DNA of 64,000 nt from Nocardioides insulae DSM 17944 (GCF_000422825.1 NZ_AUGU01000015.1:209868-273867), one strand, 5' to 3'; shown: positions 16,913 to 26,113, numbered from the stretch's first letter. Program-made: numbers and translations. The notes: generated by a model not told the origin, from the letters alone.

Positions 16913-18885
16913 GGCTCCACGCTAGCCGCACCAGGAGCGGATCCGCTGGTGCCGGACCGGCTCGCGGTCGGCCGGGACGTGGCGCTGAACACACGGAAGT
17001 CCTGGCGGGCGTTGAACCGGCTGCCAGGGATCGACGGCATGCCGAGCACGTCGGTGACCAGATTCGCGACGACGCCGACCCGGATCGGCTGCCGCGGCGA
17101 GCGGTACGTCGGACGGGCCCGGCCAGGGTTGCGGTAGCCCGGGTTGAGGGCGTACAGGTCGGCTCCGCGGGGTACGCCGGCGCCCCAGACCACCATCGGG
17201 ACGGTGTAGTTGCCCCGCAGCCCGGGACGCTGGTTGCCACGACCCACCCCGCCGGAGTCACCGACCACCACCAGCAGCGTGCTGCGGGACAGTTTCGGAC
17301 GGCTCCGGACGGTGCGCACGATCCCGCCGATCCGACGGTCGGTCTGCTTGAGTGCGCGGACGTAGGCACGGCTGCGGTAGCCGCGCTGGGCACCCACCCG
17401 CGCCGGAGAACCCAATTGGAGGACGGTGAGCGCCCGCCCCTTGCTGATCAGGTTGCTGCGGGCCGCACGGAAGGCCCGGGCGTCGTTGTCGGTCACCTTC
17501 GCGTTGGTGAACTTGCCGCGCCCGTTGTCGCGGCCGTAGGGATCCCGGCCGCCGTACTGCCGGCCCCAGGAGCGGGTGTAGAGCCGGGCCCGCGGATCGC
17601 CGGAGAACAAGGAGGTGCCCCAGCCCAGGTTGTGCACCAGGTCGAAGACGCTCGACACGTAGCGGCCGGCCCGGCGATGCACGGTGGTGCCGGGATCGCG
17701 GTCCCGATCGATCCCGTGCCCCTGGGCGCGGGCCCGCACCCGGCGGCCGGTCAGCACGCTGGTGGCGTTGGGGAGCGCGGAGGTGCGCTCCACGGTGGTG
17801 CGGGCGTTGAGGGTGGAGGCGCCCTGTCGGCGCAGCGCGCTGAGGTTGGGGGTGCGGCGCGGGCTGAAGGACCGGGAGGGCAGTCCCTGCACGTCGACCA
17901 CGACCACGCGGCGGATCGCCGTGCTCGGCGTGCTCGCGGAACCGGCCACCGCGGCGGTGGCGAAGATCAGGGGGTGGTCGCTGGTACGGCGGACCAGGGG
18001 AGTGCGCAGCGCCTGGTAGCCGGTGAACCGGACGTCGTCGGTGCCCATCACCCAGTCGATGCGGACCGGCTGGGTCGGCGTACACGTGCCGCCGGGGACC
18101 TCGTGGTGGTAGCCACCGTTGGCCGACCGGAGGTCGGTGAGATAGGTCATCGGGCAGTAGAAGTTGTCGCGATCGTTCATGTCGCCGGTCAGGAAGACCG
18201 GGATGTCGGGGTCGGCGGTCCGGAGCCGGTTGACCAGCGCCGCCTGGATCCGCTCGGCCCGGTCCCGCCACTGCTGGGCGTCGCCGTGGGTGTCGGCGGG
18301 ATTGTGCGTGTTGAGCACCCAGATCCGCTGACCGGTACGACGGTGCTGGAGTTGGACCAGCGGACGCGGCTTCATCCGGCCGCCGAAGTACGGCGCCTGA
18401 TAGGTGGTCCGCTGGACCGGGATCCAGGTGCTCTTGCGCCAGGCGATCGAATTGACCTTGAGGTCTGGTGAGGCCGAGCGTCCCGGCCACACGCCCCACG
18501 AGCCGCTCTTGAGATCGGCGAAGGTCTTGTACTGCGTCGCCTGCATCTCCTGGAACCCGACCACGTCGAGCCGGGACTGCTCGATGAGCTGTGCCGTCCA
18601 CCGCATCCGCTGGGTGCTCGAGGCCCAGCCGGGCCGGTTGCCGCCCGGTCTGGTGTGGCTGTGGCCGAGCACGTTGAACGTGGCGATCCGGAAGCTGGTG
18701 CCTGAGGCCGCCCCGGCCGTCGAGGCGGCGGCAGCGGCGAGCGACAGCTCCTCGGGTGCGTGCTCACCGGGCTCGGCGGGGGCGGCGGCGAGCCCGCCGA
18801 GCCCGGTGAGCACGAGTCCGAGAGCGGTGAGGGCGATCAGCGACCGGACGGCTCGGTGGGGGCGGGGGCGGGCATGGGAGGTCAT
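16909..18885 (-). CDS. Exported EEP-family nuclease fused to an alkaline-phosphatase-superfamily domain
   Basis: Two-domain exported protein of 658 residues. A signal peptide (about 1-35, hydrophobic SLIALTALGLVLTGLGGLAA) leads to an endonuclease/exonuclease/phosphatase domain (about 55-320: RIATFNVLGHSHT, VVGFQEMQ, LTGDMNDRDN, TSDHPLIF). The second domain (about 325-635) resembles metal-dependent phosphodiesterases of the alkaline phosphatase superfamily (PNLSALRRQGA, ERTSALPNATSVLTGR). In that domain the usual DHG metal motif reads GDSGG, so a ligand may be lost. The ATG at 18885 has TAGCAT 8 bases upstream. It is the first gene of the run ending with tatB. Exact substrate unknown. Confidence 0.78.
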   Translation of the reverse strand: MTSHARPRPHRAVRSLIALTALGLVLTGLGGLAAAPAEPGEHAPEELSLAAAAASTAGAASGTSFRIATFNVLGHSHTRPGGNRPGWASSTQRMRWTAQLIEQSRLDVVGFQEMQATQYKTFADLKSGSWGVWPGRSASPDLKVNSIAWRKSTWIPVQRTTYQAPYFGGRMKPRPLVQLQHRRTGQRIWVLNTHNPADTHGDAQQWRDRAERIQAALVNRLRTADPDIPVFLTGDMNDRDNFYCPMTYLTDLRSANGGYHHEVPGGTCTPTQPVRIDWVMGTDDVRFTGYQALRTPLVRRTSDHPLIFATAAVAGSASTPSTAIRRVVVVDVQGLPSRSFSPRRTPNLSALRRQGASTLNARTTVERTSALPNATSVLTGRRVRARAQGHGIDRDRDPGTTVHRRAGRYVSSVFDLVHNLGWGTSLFSGDPRARLYTRSWGRQYGGRDPYGRDNGRGKFTNAKVTDNDARAFRAARSNLISKGRALTVLQLGSPARVGAQRGYRSRAYVRALKQTDRRIGGIVRTVRSRPKLSRSTLLVVVGDSGGVGRGNQRPGLRGNYTVPMVVWGAGVPRGADLYALNPGYRNPGRARPTYRSPRQPIRVGVVANLVTDVLGMPSIPGSRFNARQDFRVFSATSRPTASRSGTSGSAPGAASVEP

Positions 18886-19083
18886 CGTGGGAGATGCTAA
18901 GCGCTCCCGCGGGTGAACCCGGTGAGGTCGCGGTCCTCGGGAGCGGTCGGCCGGGTGCTCGGCATCGGTGTTCGGCGGCGGTGTTCGGCCGGTGCGGCCG
19001 GGTTGGTGGGCCGTGATGAAATGCAGGCTCCGGGCCGTGCCCGGGGTCAAGGAGTACACGCCGGACGGCAGCGAAGGAGCGAG

Positions 19084-20238
19084 ATGGGCACCACGGGTAC
19101 CCCGCGTCCGCGCTGGCTCGACGTCGTGCTCGGTCTGGTCATCCTCGCCCTGGTCCTGGCAGTGGTGATGGCGATGCGCTACTGGGGAGGAGAGCGGGGC
19201 GTGACCGCCGAGGAGGCCCCCGCCCCGCCCGCGACCGGTTCCTCGACGCCCACGGCTCCCTCCCAGTCCGCCCCCGCCCCGGTGTCGCCATCCGCGTCCG
19301 AGCCCGGCAGCCCCGCACCGAGTCCCACGACCGGTTCTACGACCAGCCCCTCGGGCAGCCCCACGACCAGCCCGAAGTCGGGCAAGAACGGTGTCGACCG
19401 GCCGGGTCCGCCGCAGAGCCCGCAGCAACTGGCCTCGCAGGCGGCCAGCGACCTCGCGAAGGCGGCCGAGGACGCCGTCCCCGGGGAGGCGGCGTTCCGG
19501 ATCGGCAACTTCAACGTGCTCGGCGCCTCCCACACCCGCACGACCGGCAAGGCACCCGGCCGGCCCTCCGGGGCGATCCGGATGCGTTCCGCGGTGCGGT
19601 TGCTGGAGTCGCACCGCGTCGACGTGGTGGGGTTCCAGGAGTTCGAACCGGAGCAGTCCGAGGCCTTCGACCGGATCACCGGGGCGACCTGGGACTCCTT
19701 CCCCGGCACGAGCGGCGCGGCCGACGTACGCCGGACGATCGCCTGGCGTACCGACGTGTGGGAGATGGTGCGCACCACCACGGTGGCGATGCCCTACTTC
19801 AACGGCAACACCGTGCACTCCCCGGTGGTGCTGCTCCGTCACCGGGATTCGGGGCGGGAGGTGTGGTTCGCCAACTTCCACCAGGCCGCCAACACCCGGC
19901 GTTTCCACAGCCAGGAGCAGAACCGGGACCAGGGGACCGCTCGGCAGGTGGCGCTGGTGCGCAGGCTGCACCAGGGCGGCACCCCCGTGGTGATCACCGG
20001 CGACATGAACGAGCGCGAGGAGTACTGGTGCACGATGTCGGCCGCGCTGCCGCTGGTCTCCGCCGACGGGAGCAGCCGCGACGTCGCGGGCTGCCACACT
20101 CCTGGGCGTACCTGGATCGACTGGATCGTCGGCACCCAGGAGGTGGGGTTCAGCGGCTATGTGCGTGACCGCGGGGCGCTGGCCAGGGCCGCATCCGATC
20201 ACCCGTTGGTCTCCGTCACCGCCTTGGTGAGCCCGTGA
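19084..20238 (+). CDS. Membrane-anchored EEP-family nuclease/phosphodiesterase
   Basis: 384 residues. An uncleaved-looking membrane anchor (about 13-36, VVLGLVILALVLAVVMAM) is followed by a Pro/Ser/Thr-rich spacer (about 45-130) typical of a wall-spanning linker, then an EEP domain (about 138-384) with RIGNFNVLGASHT, VVGFQEF, ITGDMNEREEYWC and SDHPLVS. It is divergent from the EEP-phosphatase gene and clearly paralogous. The ATG has AAGGAG a few bases upstream; longer in-frame extensions lack homology. Likely acts outside the membrane on nucleic acid or phosphodiesters. Confidence 0.78.
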   Translation: MGTTGTPRPRWLDVVLGLVILALVLAVVMAMRYWGGERGVTAEEAPAPPATGSSTPTAPSQSAPAPVSPSASEPGSPAPSPTTGSTTSPSGSPTTSPKSGKNGVDRPGPPQSPQQLASQAASDLAKAAEDAVPGEAAFRIGNFNVLGASHTRTTGKAPGRPSGAIRMRSAVRLLESHRVDVVGFQEFEPEQSEAFDRITGATWDSFPGTSGAADVRRTIAWRTDVWEMVRTTTVAMPYFNGNTVHSPVVLLRHRDSGREVWFANFHQAANTRRFHSQEQNRDQGTARQVALVRRLHQGGTPVVITGDMNEREEYWCTMSAALPLVSADGSSRDVAGCHTPGRTWIDWIVGTQEVGFSGYVRDRGALARAASDHPLVSVTALVSP

Positions 20239-20426
20239 TCCGGCTCAGCGGGACTGCCCGGCCGGTCCACTCGGCCCAGCGGTCCAGGTCGGTCCAGATC
20301 GGCCGAGTCGGCTGCGGGATCGATGCCCCGACCGGCGCGGAACGGCCTGTGCCTGCGTGACGCGAGTGTCCCTTGTGGTTCCTGGGACGGTTGCGTCCTC
20401 CCGGGATCGTGGGGACAGTGGAGGCC

Positions 20427-21690
20427 ATGGTGTCGCGACGAGCGCAGGTCCGCCCCCGCCACGAGCCCGACCTGCACGAAGCCCTGCCGCCCGCCGGTCG
20501 GCATCCGGTCGCGGTCGGGACGGCGGTGTTGACCGCCCTCCTGGTGGCGCTGGGGCTACTCACCGCCTCGGGTGCATCGGCCGGCGGGTTGCCGAACACC
20601 GCCGTGACGGCCACCGAGGCCCCCACCGTCTGGGCCCCCATCGCTGGGATCGGTGCCGGAGCATCCGCGGCACGGGCCGGTGGCTACCGACCGGTGACGG
20701 GGGCGATGTTCAACAACCCGCTCGCCGGGCCCAAGGCTGAGCGCCGCCTGCTGGGCAAGATCCGGCGCGCGATCAACCACACGCCGCGTCGCTCCACCAT
20801 CCGGATCGCGATCTTCTCCTTCGCCGACCCGACCATCGCGAACGCACTGCTGCGCGCGCACCGGCGGGGAGTGCAGATCAAGCTGATCATGTCCGATGCC
20901 AACACCTACGGTCAGATGCGGCGGGTGATGCGGGTGCTGGGCACCGACCGGCAGAAGTCCTCCTTCGCCTACCAGTGCCGCGACAGTTGCCGCTCCACCG
21001 GCGGGCAGATGCACGCGAAGGTCTTCTCCTTCCGGCGCAGGGGAGAGGCGTTTCGTGACGATGGTCGGCTCGGTCAACCTGACCCGGCACAACGCGACCC
21101 ACCAGTGGAACGACCTCTACACGGTCGCCGACCGGCGCGTGTGGCGGGCCTACAACCGCTGGTTCGCGCAACTCAAGGCCGACATCCCCCGCGCCGACCC
21201 GTACGTCGCCACCCGGGCAGGAGCCTCCCGGATCGACTTCACCCCGATCGACCTGCGTCGGCATCCCGACCCGGTGCTGCGCGCGATGGGCCGGATCGGA
21301 TGTACGGGCGGTACCAGCGTCGACATCGCCGCCTACGCCTGGAACGGGATGCGCGGTCGAGACATAGCCAAGCGGGTCGCCGGCCTGAGCCGATCCGGGT
21401 GTCGGGTGCGGGTGATCCTGGGCGAGGGCACAGGCTCGGCGGTCCGCAGCATCTTGACCAACAGCCGGGTCGGGCTGAAGCGCAGCCGGGTGCGCGGGGT
21501 GACGACGCACCAGAAGATGATGGTCGTGCGGGGCCGGATCGACGGCGTACCGACCGGACGGGTGTGGACCGGATCGCACAACTGGAGCAGCCGGTCCGCC
21601 GCGCGTGACGACGTCTTCGTCGAGATAGCCGATCAGGGTGTCGTGACCCAGTACCAGCGCGGTTTCGCCCTCCAGTGGGCGAAGGGGTGA
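20427..21690 (+). pseudogene. Frameshifted exported phospholipase-D-like protein
   Basis: First of three PLD-like paralogs. The frame from the ATG at 20427 encodes a signal peptide (about 20-45), GAMFNNP, and the first HKD-like motif HAKVFSF, then loses homology after 21050. Homology resumes in the next frame from about 21054 (VTMVGSVNLTRHN) to the stop at 21690, including the second motif HQKMMVV and WTGSHNWS. Removing one T from TTT at 21051-21053 restores one frame. Both HKD motifs lack the usual Asp (Arg instead). It may be a decaying gene or a one-base sequence error. Confidence 0.75.
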
Positions 21691-21751
21691 ACTGGGCGAC
21701 GCCGTGCCGGTGACGACCGGGGCGGAAGCGGCGTATCTCGGGCCCACCTCG

Positions 21752-21757
21752 TAGACT
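21752..21757 (+). promoter_or_regulatory. -10 box TAGACT, leaderless-type promoter
   Basis: TAGACT lies 8 bases before the ATG of the LicD-methyltransferase gene, where a Shine-Dalgarno would otherwise be; none is present. It probably drives the operon 21766-25953. Confidence 0.5.
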
Positions 21758-21765
21758 CCACAGCC

Positions 21766-23340
21766 ATGCCGCTCTCCGAAATCCGCGTCGATGACGACGG
21801 GATCCACGCGCGGTCCCAACGCGATGCGGTGGTCGACGTCCTCTTCGACGGTCGACGCATCTTCTCCTATTGGGTCCAGCGCGACGGGGTCCGCCAAGGT
21901 CAGTCCTGGACCATGAGGTGGCCCGAGGCCCTGACCGACCATCTGGACGGTGTGGTGGAGGTGACACTCACCGAGCACGCCTCCGGGGAGCAGCTCTTCT
22001 CCGAGGATGTTCGGCTCGGCAGCGGCGAGCAGCGCATCGAGTACGTCGACAGGGCGGGCCGGCCGCTCGCGCTGGACAAGTACTTCAAGCGCACCCACAC
22101 CTTCGAGACCCGCAGCGATGAGCAGGTGCGTCCGCTCCTGGACGCCATCGAGGAGGTGCTCGGCGCCCTGCATCGCATCGACGTCGGGGCCTTCGTCGCC
22201 TACGGCACGCTGCTCGGCGCGGTCCGCGGCGGTGCCCTGATCGGGCACGACAACGACGCCGACCTCGGCTATGTCTCCGAGTACACCGAGCCGGCCGATG
22301 TGATCGCGGAGTCCTTCCGGATCCAGCGCCGGTTGATCGAACTGGGCTACCCCGTGACGCGCTACTCCGGCCTGGCGTTCAAGGTCGACGTGGAGGAGAG
22401 CGACGGCAACATCCGCGGGCTCGACGTCTTCGGTGGGTTCATGCGTGACGGTCAGCTCCACCTGATGGGTGAGATCCGGACACCGTTCCGCCGGGAGTGG
22501 ATCTACCCGCTGGGCAGCACCACGCTGGAGGGGCGTGAGCTCGCGGCGCCGGCCGACACCGACCGGTTCCTCGCAGCGACCTACGGGCCGAACTGGCGTA
22601 CGCCGGACCCTGCCTTCCACTTCGAGACCCCGACCTCCACCACCCGGCGGCTCAACGGCTGGTTCCGCGGGATCCGGGTCGGCCGTGCGCTGTGGGACCG
22701 GATCTATGCCACCCCCTCCTTCGACCGGGTCCCGCGGGCCTCGGCGATCGCACGCGACATCGCCGACGAGATCGACGGGCCGGGCGTCGGCGGTTTCATC
22801 GACGTCGGCTGCGGCCGTGGCCGCGACGTGGGGCGGCTGAGCTCGCGCGGGGTGCCCTCGATCGGGTTCGACGTGCACCCGCGCGCCTTCCGCCTCCAGG
22901 CGGAGGAGCGTCGGGACAACCCGCTGGTGACCTACCGCACCTGCAACCTGCTCGAGGTGCGGCACGTCGTGGCCGCGATCGGCTACGCCGCAGCTCTGCC
23001 CGGCCCGCGGGTCATGCTGGCCAGGCATCTCCTCGAGGTCGTCCCCAGGGCCGCGCGGGCCAACCTCTACCGGATGGCCCGCACGCTGCTCACCGAGCCG
23101 GGCGACCGGATGCACCTGGAGTTCCTCACCGAGGAGGGGAGCGACGACTACGCCAGGTACCGTCATCTCGACACGCTCGACCCGGCCACCGTCCGGGCCG
23201 AGCTGGCCCGGGCAGGTGCCCGGGTCGTCCACGAGGCCCAGGCCCCGGTGTCCGACTCCCCGGGCGCCTCCCGAACCTGCCGGATGGTCGCCGTGTGGGC
23301 GACCGAAGCCGGCCCACGCGACCAGAATCGAGGACTCTGA
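21766..23340 (+). CDS. LicD-like nucleotidyltransferase fused to a SAM methyltransferase
   Basis: 524-residue two-domain protein. An N-terminal beta-rich stretch (1-105) precedes a LicD/fukutin-type region (about 125-260) with YGTLLGAVRGG and GHDNDADLGY, the Asp-rich metal-binding pattern used to transfer phospho-groups such as phosphocholine or sugar-phosphate onto glycopolymers. A class I SAM methyltransferase domain follows (about 320-510) with FIDVGCGRGRDVG and IGFDVHP. It heads an operon; its stop overlaps the next start (TGATG). A role in decorating a surface glycan is likely but the substrate is unknown. Confidence 0.75.
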   Translation: MPLSEIRVDDDGIHARSQRDAVVDVLFDGRRIFSYWVQRDGVRQGQSWTMRWPEALTDHLDGVVEVTLTEHASGEQLFSEDVRLGSGEQRIEYVDRAGRPLALDKYFKRTHTFETRSDEQVRPLLDAIEEVLGALHRIDVGAFVAYGTLLGAVRGGALIGHDNDADLGYVSEYTEPADVIAESFRIQRRLIELGYPVTRYSGLAFKVDVEESDGNIRGLDVFGGFMRDGQLHLMGEIRTPFRREWIYPLGSTTLEGRELAAPADTDRFLAATYGPNWRTPDPAFHFETPTSTTRRLNGWFRGIRVGRALWDRIYATPSFDRVPRASAIARDIADEIDGPGVGGFIDVGCGRGRDVGRLSSRGVPSIGFDVHPRAFRLQAEERRDNPLVTYRTCNLLEVRHVVAAIGYAAALPGPRVMLARHLLEVVPRAARANLYRMARTLLTEPGDRMHLEFLTEEGSDDYARYRHLDTLDPATVRAELARAGARVVHEAQAPVSDSPGASRTCRMVAVWATEAGPRDQNRGL

Positions 23341-23537
23341 TGGCCCTGGCCGACCTGAACCCGATCGCGCTCCAGCGGCGGATCACCGAGCTCGAGGCCG
23401 AGGTGCAGGAGTGCCGAGAGGTCAATCTGCGCGTCGCCGAGCTCACCGATCTCGTGACCGAGCTCATCGTCCCGCTGGTCAACGGCGACTCGGAGAAGGC
23501 CCGGGCGGTGCTGGACCGCTACCACGAGAGCCTCTGA
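23340..23537 (+). CDS. Small coiled-coil protein (DUF6752-like)
   Basis: 65-residue protein, nearly all helical with heptad character (LQRRITELEAEVQECREVNL, then VAELTDLVTELIVPLV). It resembles short DUF6752-type proteins of Nocardioidaceae; the family name is from memory. The ATG shares one base with the upstream stop and the end is 2 bases before the sulfotransferase-like start, so it is translationally embedded in the operon and may be a scaffold or partner for these enzymes. Confidence 0.7.
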   Translation: MALADLNPIALQRRITELEAEVQECREVNLRVAELTDLVTELIVPLVNGDSEKARAVLDRYHESL

Positions 23538-23539
23538 GC

Positions 23540-24787
23540 GTGGCCCGGCGCGTCGTCGTCCACGTCGGTCTGCCCAAGACCGGCACCACGTACATCCAGT
23601 CGGTGCTGTGGCAGAACAGGGACCGCCTGGCCGAGCAGGGCATCCTCTTCCCCGGGCGCAGCCGGCGCCAGCACATGCGCGCCAGCATGGTGGTCCGCGA
23701 GCACCCGGGCGTCGACTCCCGGGCCAAGGACGCCGCCCGTGCCTGGGACGACCTGGTCAGCGAGATCGCGGCCTGGCCGGGCACCGCGCTGGTGAGTCAC
23801 GAGTTCTTCGGAGCCGCCACTGCCGAGCAGGCCGCACGAGCGCTCGGCCGGCTCCGCCGCCCCGCCCCGGCTGATCCCGAGCAGGGTGCCGAGCCGGCGT
23901 CCGCAGCCGGCCCCGCGGGTGCCGACGAGGCGGGCAGTGCGTACGGCGACCCGCCCGGTGAGGAGGCGGAGATCGACCTGGTGGTGACGGCCCGCGACCT
24001 GCTCACCATCACCACGAGCTACTGGCAGGAGTTCGTCAAGCACGGCTTCGCCGGGCAGCCGCTCGCCGAGTTCCCACGGCCGGGCGGACCTGCCTTCGAC
24101 GAGTGGGGCCCAGCCGTGCTCGACCTCGAGTCGGTCCTCCGTGCCTGGTCCGGCGGGCTTCCCCCGGAGCGGGTGCACGTGCTCGTCGTCCCGGGCCAGG
24201 ACGCGCCGCGCACCTCGCTGCTCGACTCCTTCGCAGCGATCCTCGGCTTCGACACCCGCGGGGTCGACACCCAGCGGGCGAAGGAGAACACCTCCCTGGG
24301 CCTGATCGAGGCCGAACTGATCCGCCGGGTTGCTCCCCGCCTCGACGGATTCCGGGCCCCCCTGGACCGCGGGGTGTGGATCCGCGGCTACCTCGCGCAC
24401 GACCAGCTCGTCCCACGCGCGGGAGAGCGCTTCCTGCCCCCGCCGGAGAGGATCGAGGAGCTCCGGAGGCGCTCGGTCGAGGCGGTCGGGTACGTACGCG
24501 ACTCCGGGTTCACGGTGCACGGCGACCTCGACCGACTACTCGTGCCCGACGTGCTGCCCGCGACCCGCCAGGGCGAGGACGTCACCGACGCCGAACTCCT
24601 CGACGCCGCGACCGACACCATCGTCGGCCTGATGGAGGACGTCCGTCGCTACCGCAAGGAGACCAAGCAGTTGCGCAGGCAACTCGCGGCCCCGCCACCG
24701 CCGCCGCCGTCCCCACCGCCCAGCCGCTGGCACCGCCTGCGCGCCCGTCTCGGGCGCCGTACCGTCGAAGAAGGAGAGGGTCGATGA
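23540..24787 (+). CDS. Sulfotransferase-fold protein 1
   Basis: 415 residues. The N-terminal P-loop VGLPKTGTTYIQSVLW (about residues 7-22) matches the 5'-phosphosulfate-binding loop of PAPS-dependent sulfotransferases. A later VTARDL segment (about 150) corresponds to the 3'-phosphate-binding region. A low-complexity Ala/Glu/Gly insertion lies near 115-145, and the C-terminus has a proline run followed by a basic tail. Start is GTG 3 bases after the previous stop. The acceptor is unknown; context points to a carbohydrate or surface polymer. One of four paralogs in this region. Confidence 0.72.
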   Translation: MARRVVVHVGLPKTGTTYIQSVLWQNRDRLAEQGILFPGRSRRQHMRASMVVREHPGVDSRAKDAARAWDDLVSEIAAWPGTALVSHEFFGAATAEQAARALGRLRRPAPADPEQGAEPASAAGPAGADEAGSAYGDPPGEEAEIDLVVTARDLLTITTSYWQEFVKHGFAGQPLAEFPRPGGPAFDEWGPAVLDLESVLRAWSGGLPPERVHVLVVPGQDAPRTSLLDSFAAILGFDTRGVDTQRAKENTSLGLIEAELIRRVAPRLDGFRAPLDRGVWIRGYLAHDQLVPRAGERFLPPPERIEELRRRSVEAVGYVRDSGFTVHGDLDRLLVPDVLPATRQGEDVTDAELLDAATDTIVGLMEDVRRYRKETKQLRRQLAAPPPPPPSPPPSRWHRLRARLGRRTVEEGEGR

Positions 24788-25953
24788 CGCAACCGGCGTC
24801 TCCCCGCAAGCTGTACATCCACATCGGTCTGCAGAAGACCGGCACGTCCTACCTACAGCAGATCTGCTGGCAGTCGGTCGACGAACTGCGGCAGCAGGGC
24901 GTCGCGATGGTGCCCGGCACCAAGCTGCGCACGTTCTGGCTGATGCTCGACGTCTGTGGACGGGTACGCCGCTTCGACCCGCCGGCCGCCGGCCGCGCCG
25001 TCGATCGGCTGCCGGCCGCGTTGGCCGAGGCGTCGGCGTACTCCGCGCTCATCACGGAGGAGTCCCTCGCCGGTGCGAAGGACGAGCAGATCGCACGCCT
25101 GGTGCAGGCCTGCGTCGGTCGGGAGGTGCACGTCGTCGTGACCCTGCGCGACTTCGCCCGGCAGCTCCCCTCGGACTGGCAGCAGCGGCTCCAGTCCGGT
25201 GACGCCGAGACCTTCGACGACTACCTGGCGCGACTGCAGGCCGAGCAGGGGCGGCCCACCCAGATCTGGAAGCACAAGGACATCGCGGCGATCCTGAGCC
25301 GTTGGTCGCGACACGTGCCCGCGGAGCGGATCCACGTGGTCACCGTGCCGCAGAGCGGTGCGGACCCCGAACTGCTGCTGCGCCGGTTCTGCCGGGTCCT
25401 CGATGTCGACCCCGGCGCGCTGAACGTCGTCACCGGACGCGCGAACAAGTCGCTACGGCACGTGCATGCCGAGGTCCTGCGCCGGGTCAACGCCGGCCTC
25501 CCGCGCAGGTCCTGGCGTCGGGACCTCTACGGCGACGTGGGCAAGCGCTTCTTCGCGGTCAAGGTGCTCGGTGAGGGCGGCGGCGAGAAGGTCAAGACGC
25601 CGACCCGCCTCGAGCCCTACTGCCGGGCCGTGGCCGAGGAGCAGATCGAGTTCATCCGCGGTGGAGGCTTCGACGTGGTCGGCGACCTGGAGGATCTCCG
25701 ACCGGTGCCGGGGGCCTATTCGGATGCCGCCTACGCGCCCTCCGAACGGCAGGTCGCCGACGCGGCCACGAAGGCGCTCGCGGTGATCCTGGAGGACCGG
25801 ATGAAGGATCGTCGCGAGCAGATCGCGGCGAACCGTCGCAAGGACCGGACCCCTCGGACCACGTCCGAGCGGGCTCGGCTGAAGGTGCGGCAGTCCGCCG
25901 TGACGGTGCGGGACCGGGCTCGCAACACGGTGGCGCGGTGGCGTGCGAGATGA
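24784..25953 (+). CDS. Sulfotransferase-fold protein 2
   Basis: 389 residues; the start overlaps the previous stop by 4 bases (ATGA). P-loop IGLQKTGTSYLQQICW (about 12-27), with Gln in place of the usual Pro before Lys. The second signature VTLRDFARQLPSDWQQRL (about 120-137) has the RD..R....WQ pattern shared with the other three paralogs. The last 60 residues are very basic and helical, suggesting membrane-surface or nucleic-acid contact or a coiled coil. Last gene of the LicD operon. Predicted PAPS-dependent; acceptor unknown. Confidence 0.7.
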   Translation: MTQPASPRKLYIHIGLQKTGTSYLQQICWQSVDELRQQGVAMVPGTKLRTFWLMLDVCGRVRRFDPPAAGRAVDRLPAALAEASAYSALITEESLAGAKDEQIARLVQACVGREVHVVVTLRDFARQLPSDWQQRLQSGDAETFDDYLARLQAEQGRPTQIWKHKDIAAILSRWSRHVPAERIHVVTVPQSGADPELLLRRFCRVLDVDPGALNVVTGRANKSLRHVHAEVLRRVNAGLPRRSWRRDLYGDVGKRFFAVKVLGEGGGEKVKTPTRLEPYCRAVAEEQIEFIRGGGFDVVGDLEDLRPVPGAYSDAAYAPSERQVADAATKALAVILEDRMKDRREQIAANRRKDRTPRTTSERARLKVRQSAVTVRDRARNTVARWRAR

Positions 25954-26004
25954 CGGTTCGACCCCTTCCCGTGCCATAATCTGGCGCTCGACAGGCCCAT
26001 CCCC

Positions 26005-26089
26005 GGAGCACCTCGTGTGCTCCGTCTCGCAGCCAGAACTCGGTCGGCGGCGTGGGCCTCGCTCGTCCGACCTGGGCACGTCCGTGCCC
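26005..26089 (+). promoter_or_regulatory. Two hairpins in the leader of PLD-like gene 2
   Basis: GGAGCAC/GTGCTCC at 26005-26023 (5-base loop) and GGGCACG/CGTGCCC at 26074-26089 (2-base spacer, so a near-perfect palindrome) lie in the 160 bases before the GTG. CATAAT at 25975-25980 with TGACGG 18 bases upstream may be the promoter. Confidence 0.35.
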
Positions 26090-26113
26090 GACACTCACTC
26101 TCCTGGGGGACCC

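Noticed and set aside
16909..18885. Tat-dependent export of the nuclease-phosphatase (TatB gene is in the same run)
   Set aside because: The signal peptide lacks a twin-arginine RRxFL motif (only HRAVRSL), so Sec export is more likely.
18886..20202. N-terminal extension making the minus-strand EEP-phosphatase 1097 residues
   Set aside because: The extension is antisense to EEP gene 2 and lacks homology; a signal peptide begins at the ATG at 18885.
21051..21057. Programmed ribosomal frameshift in PLD-like gene 1
   Set aside because: TTTCGTG is not a slippery heptamer, no following pseudoknot is evident, and paralogs are encoded in one frame.
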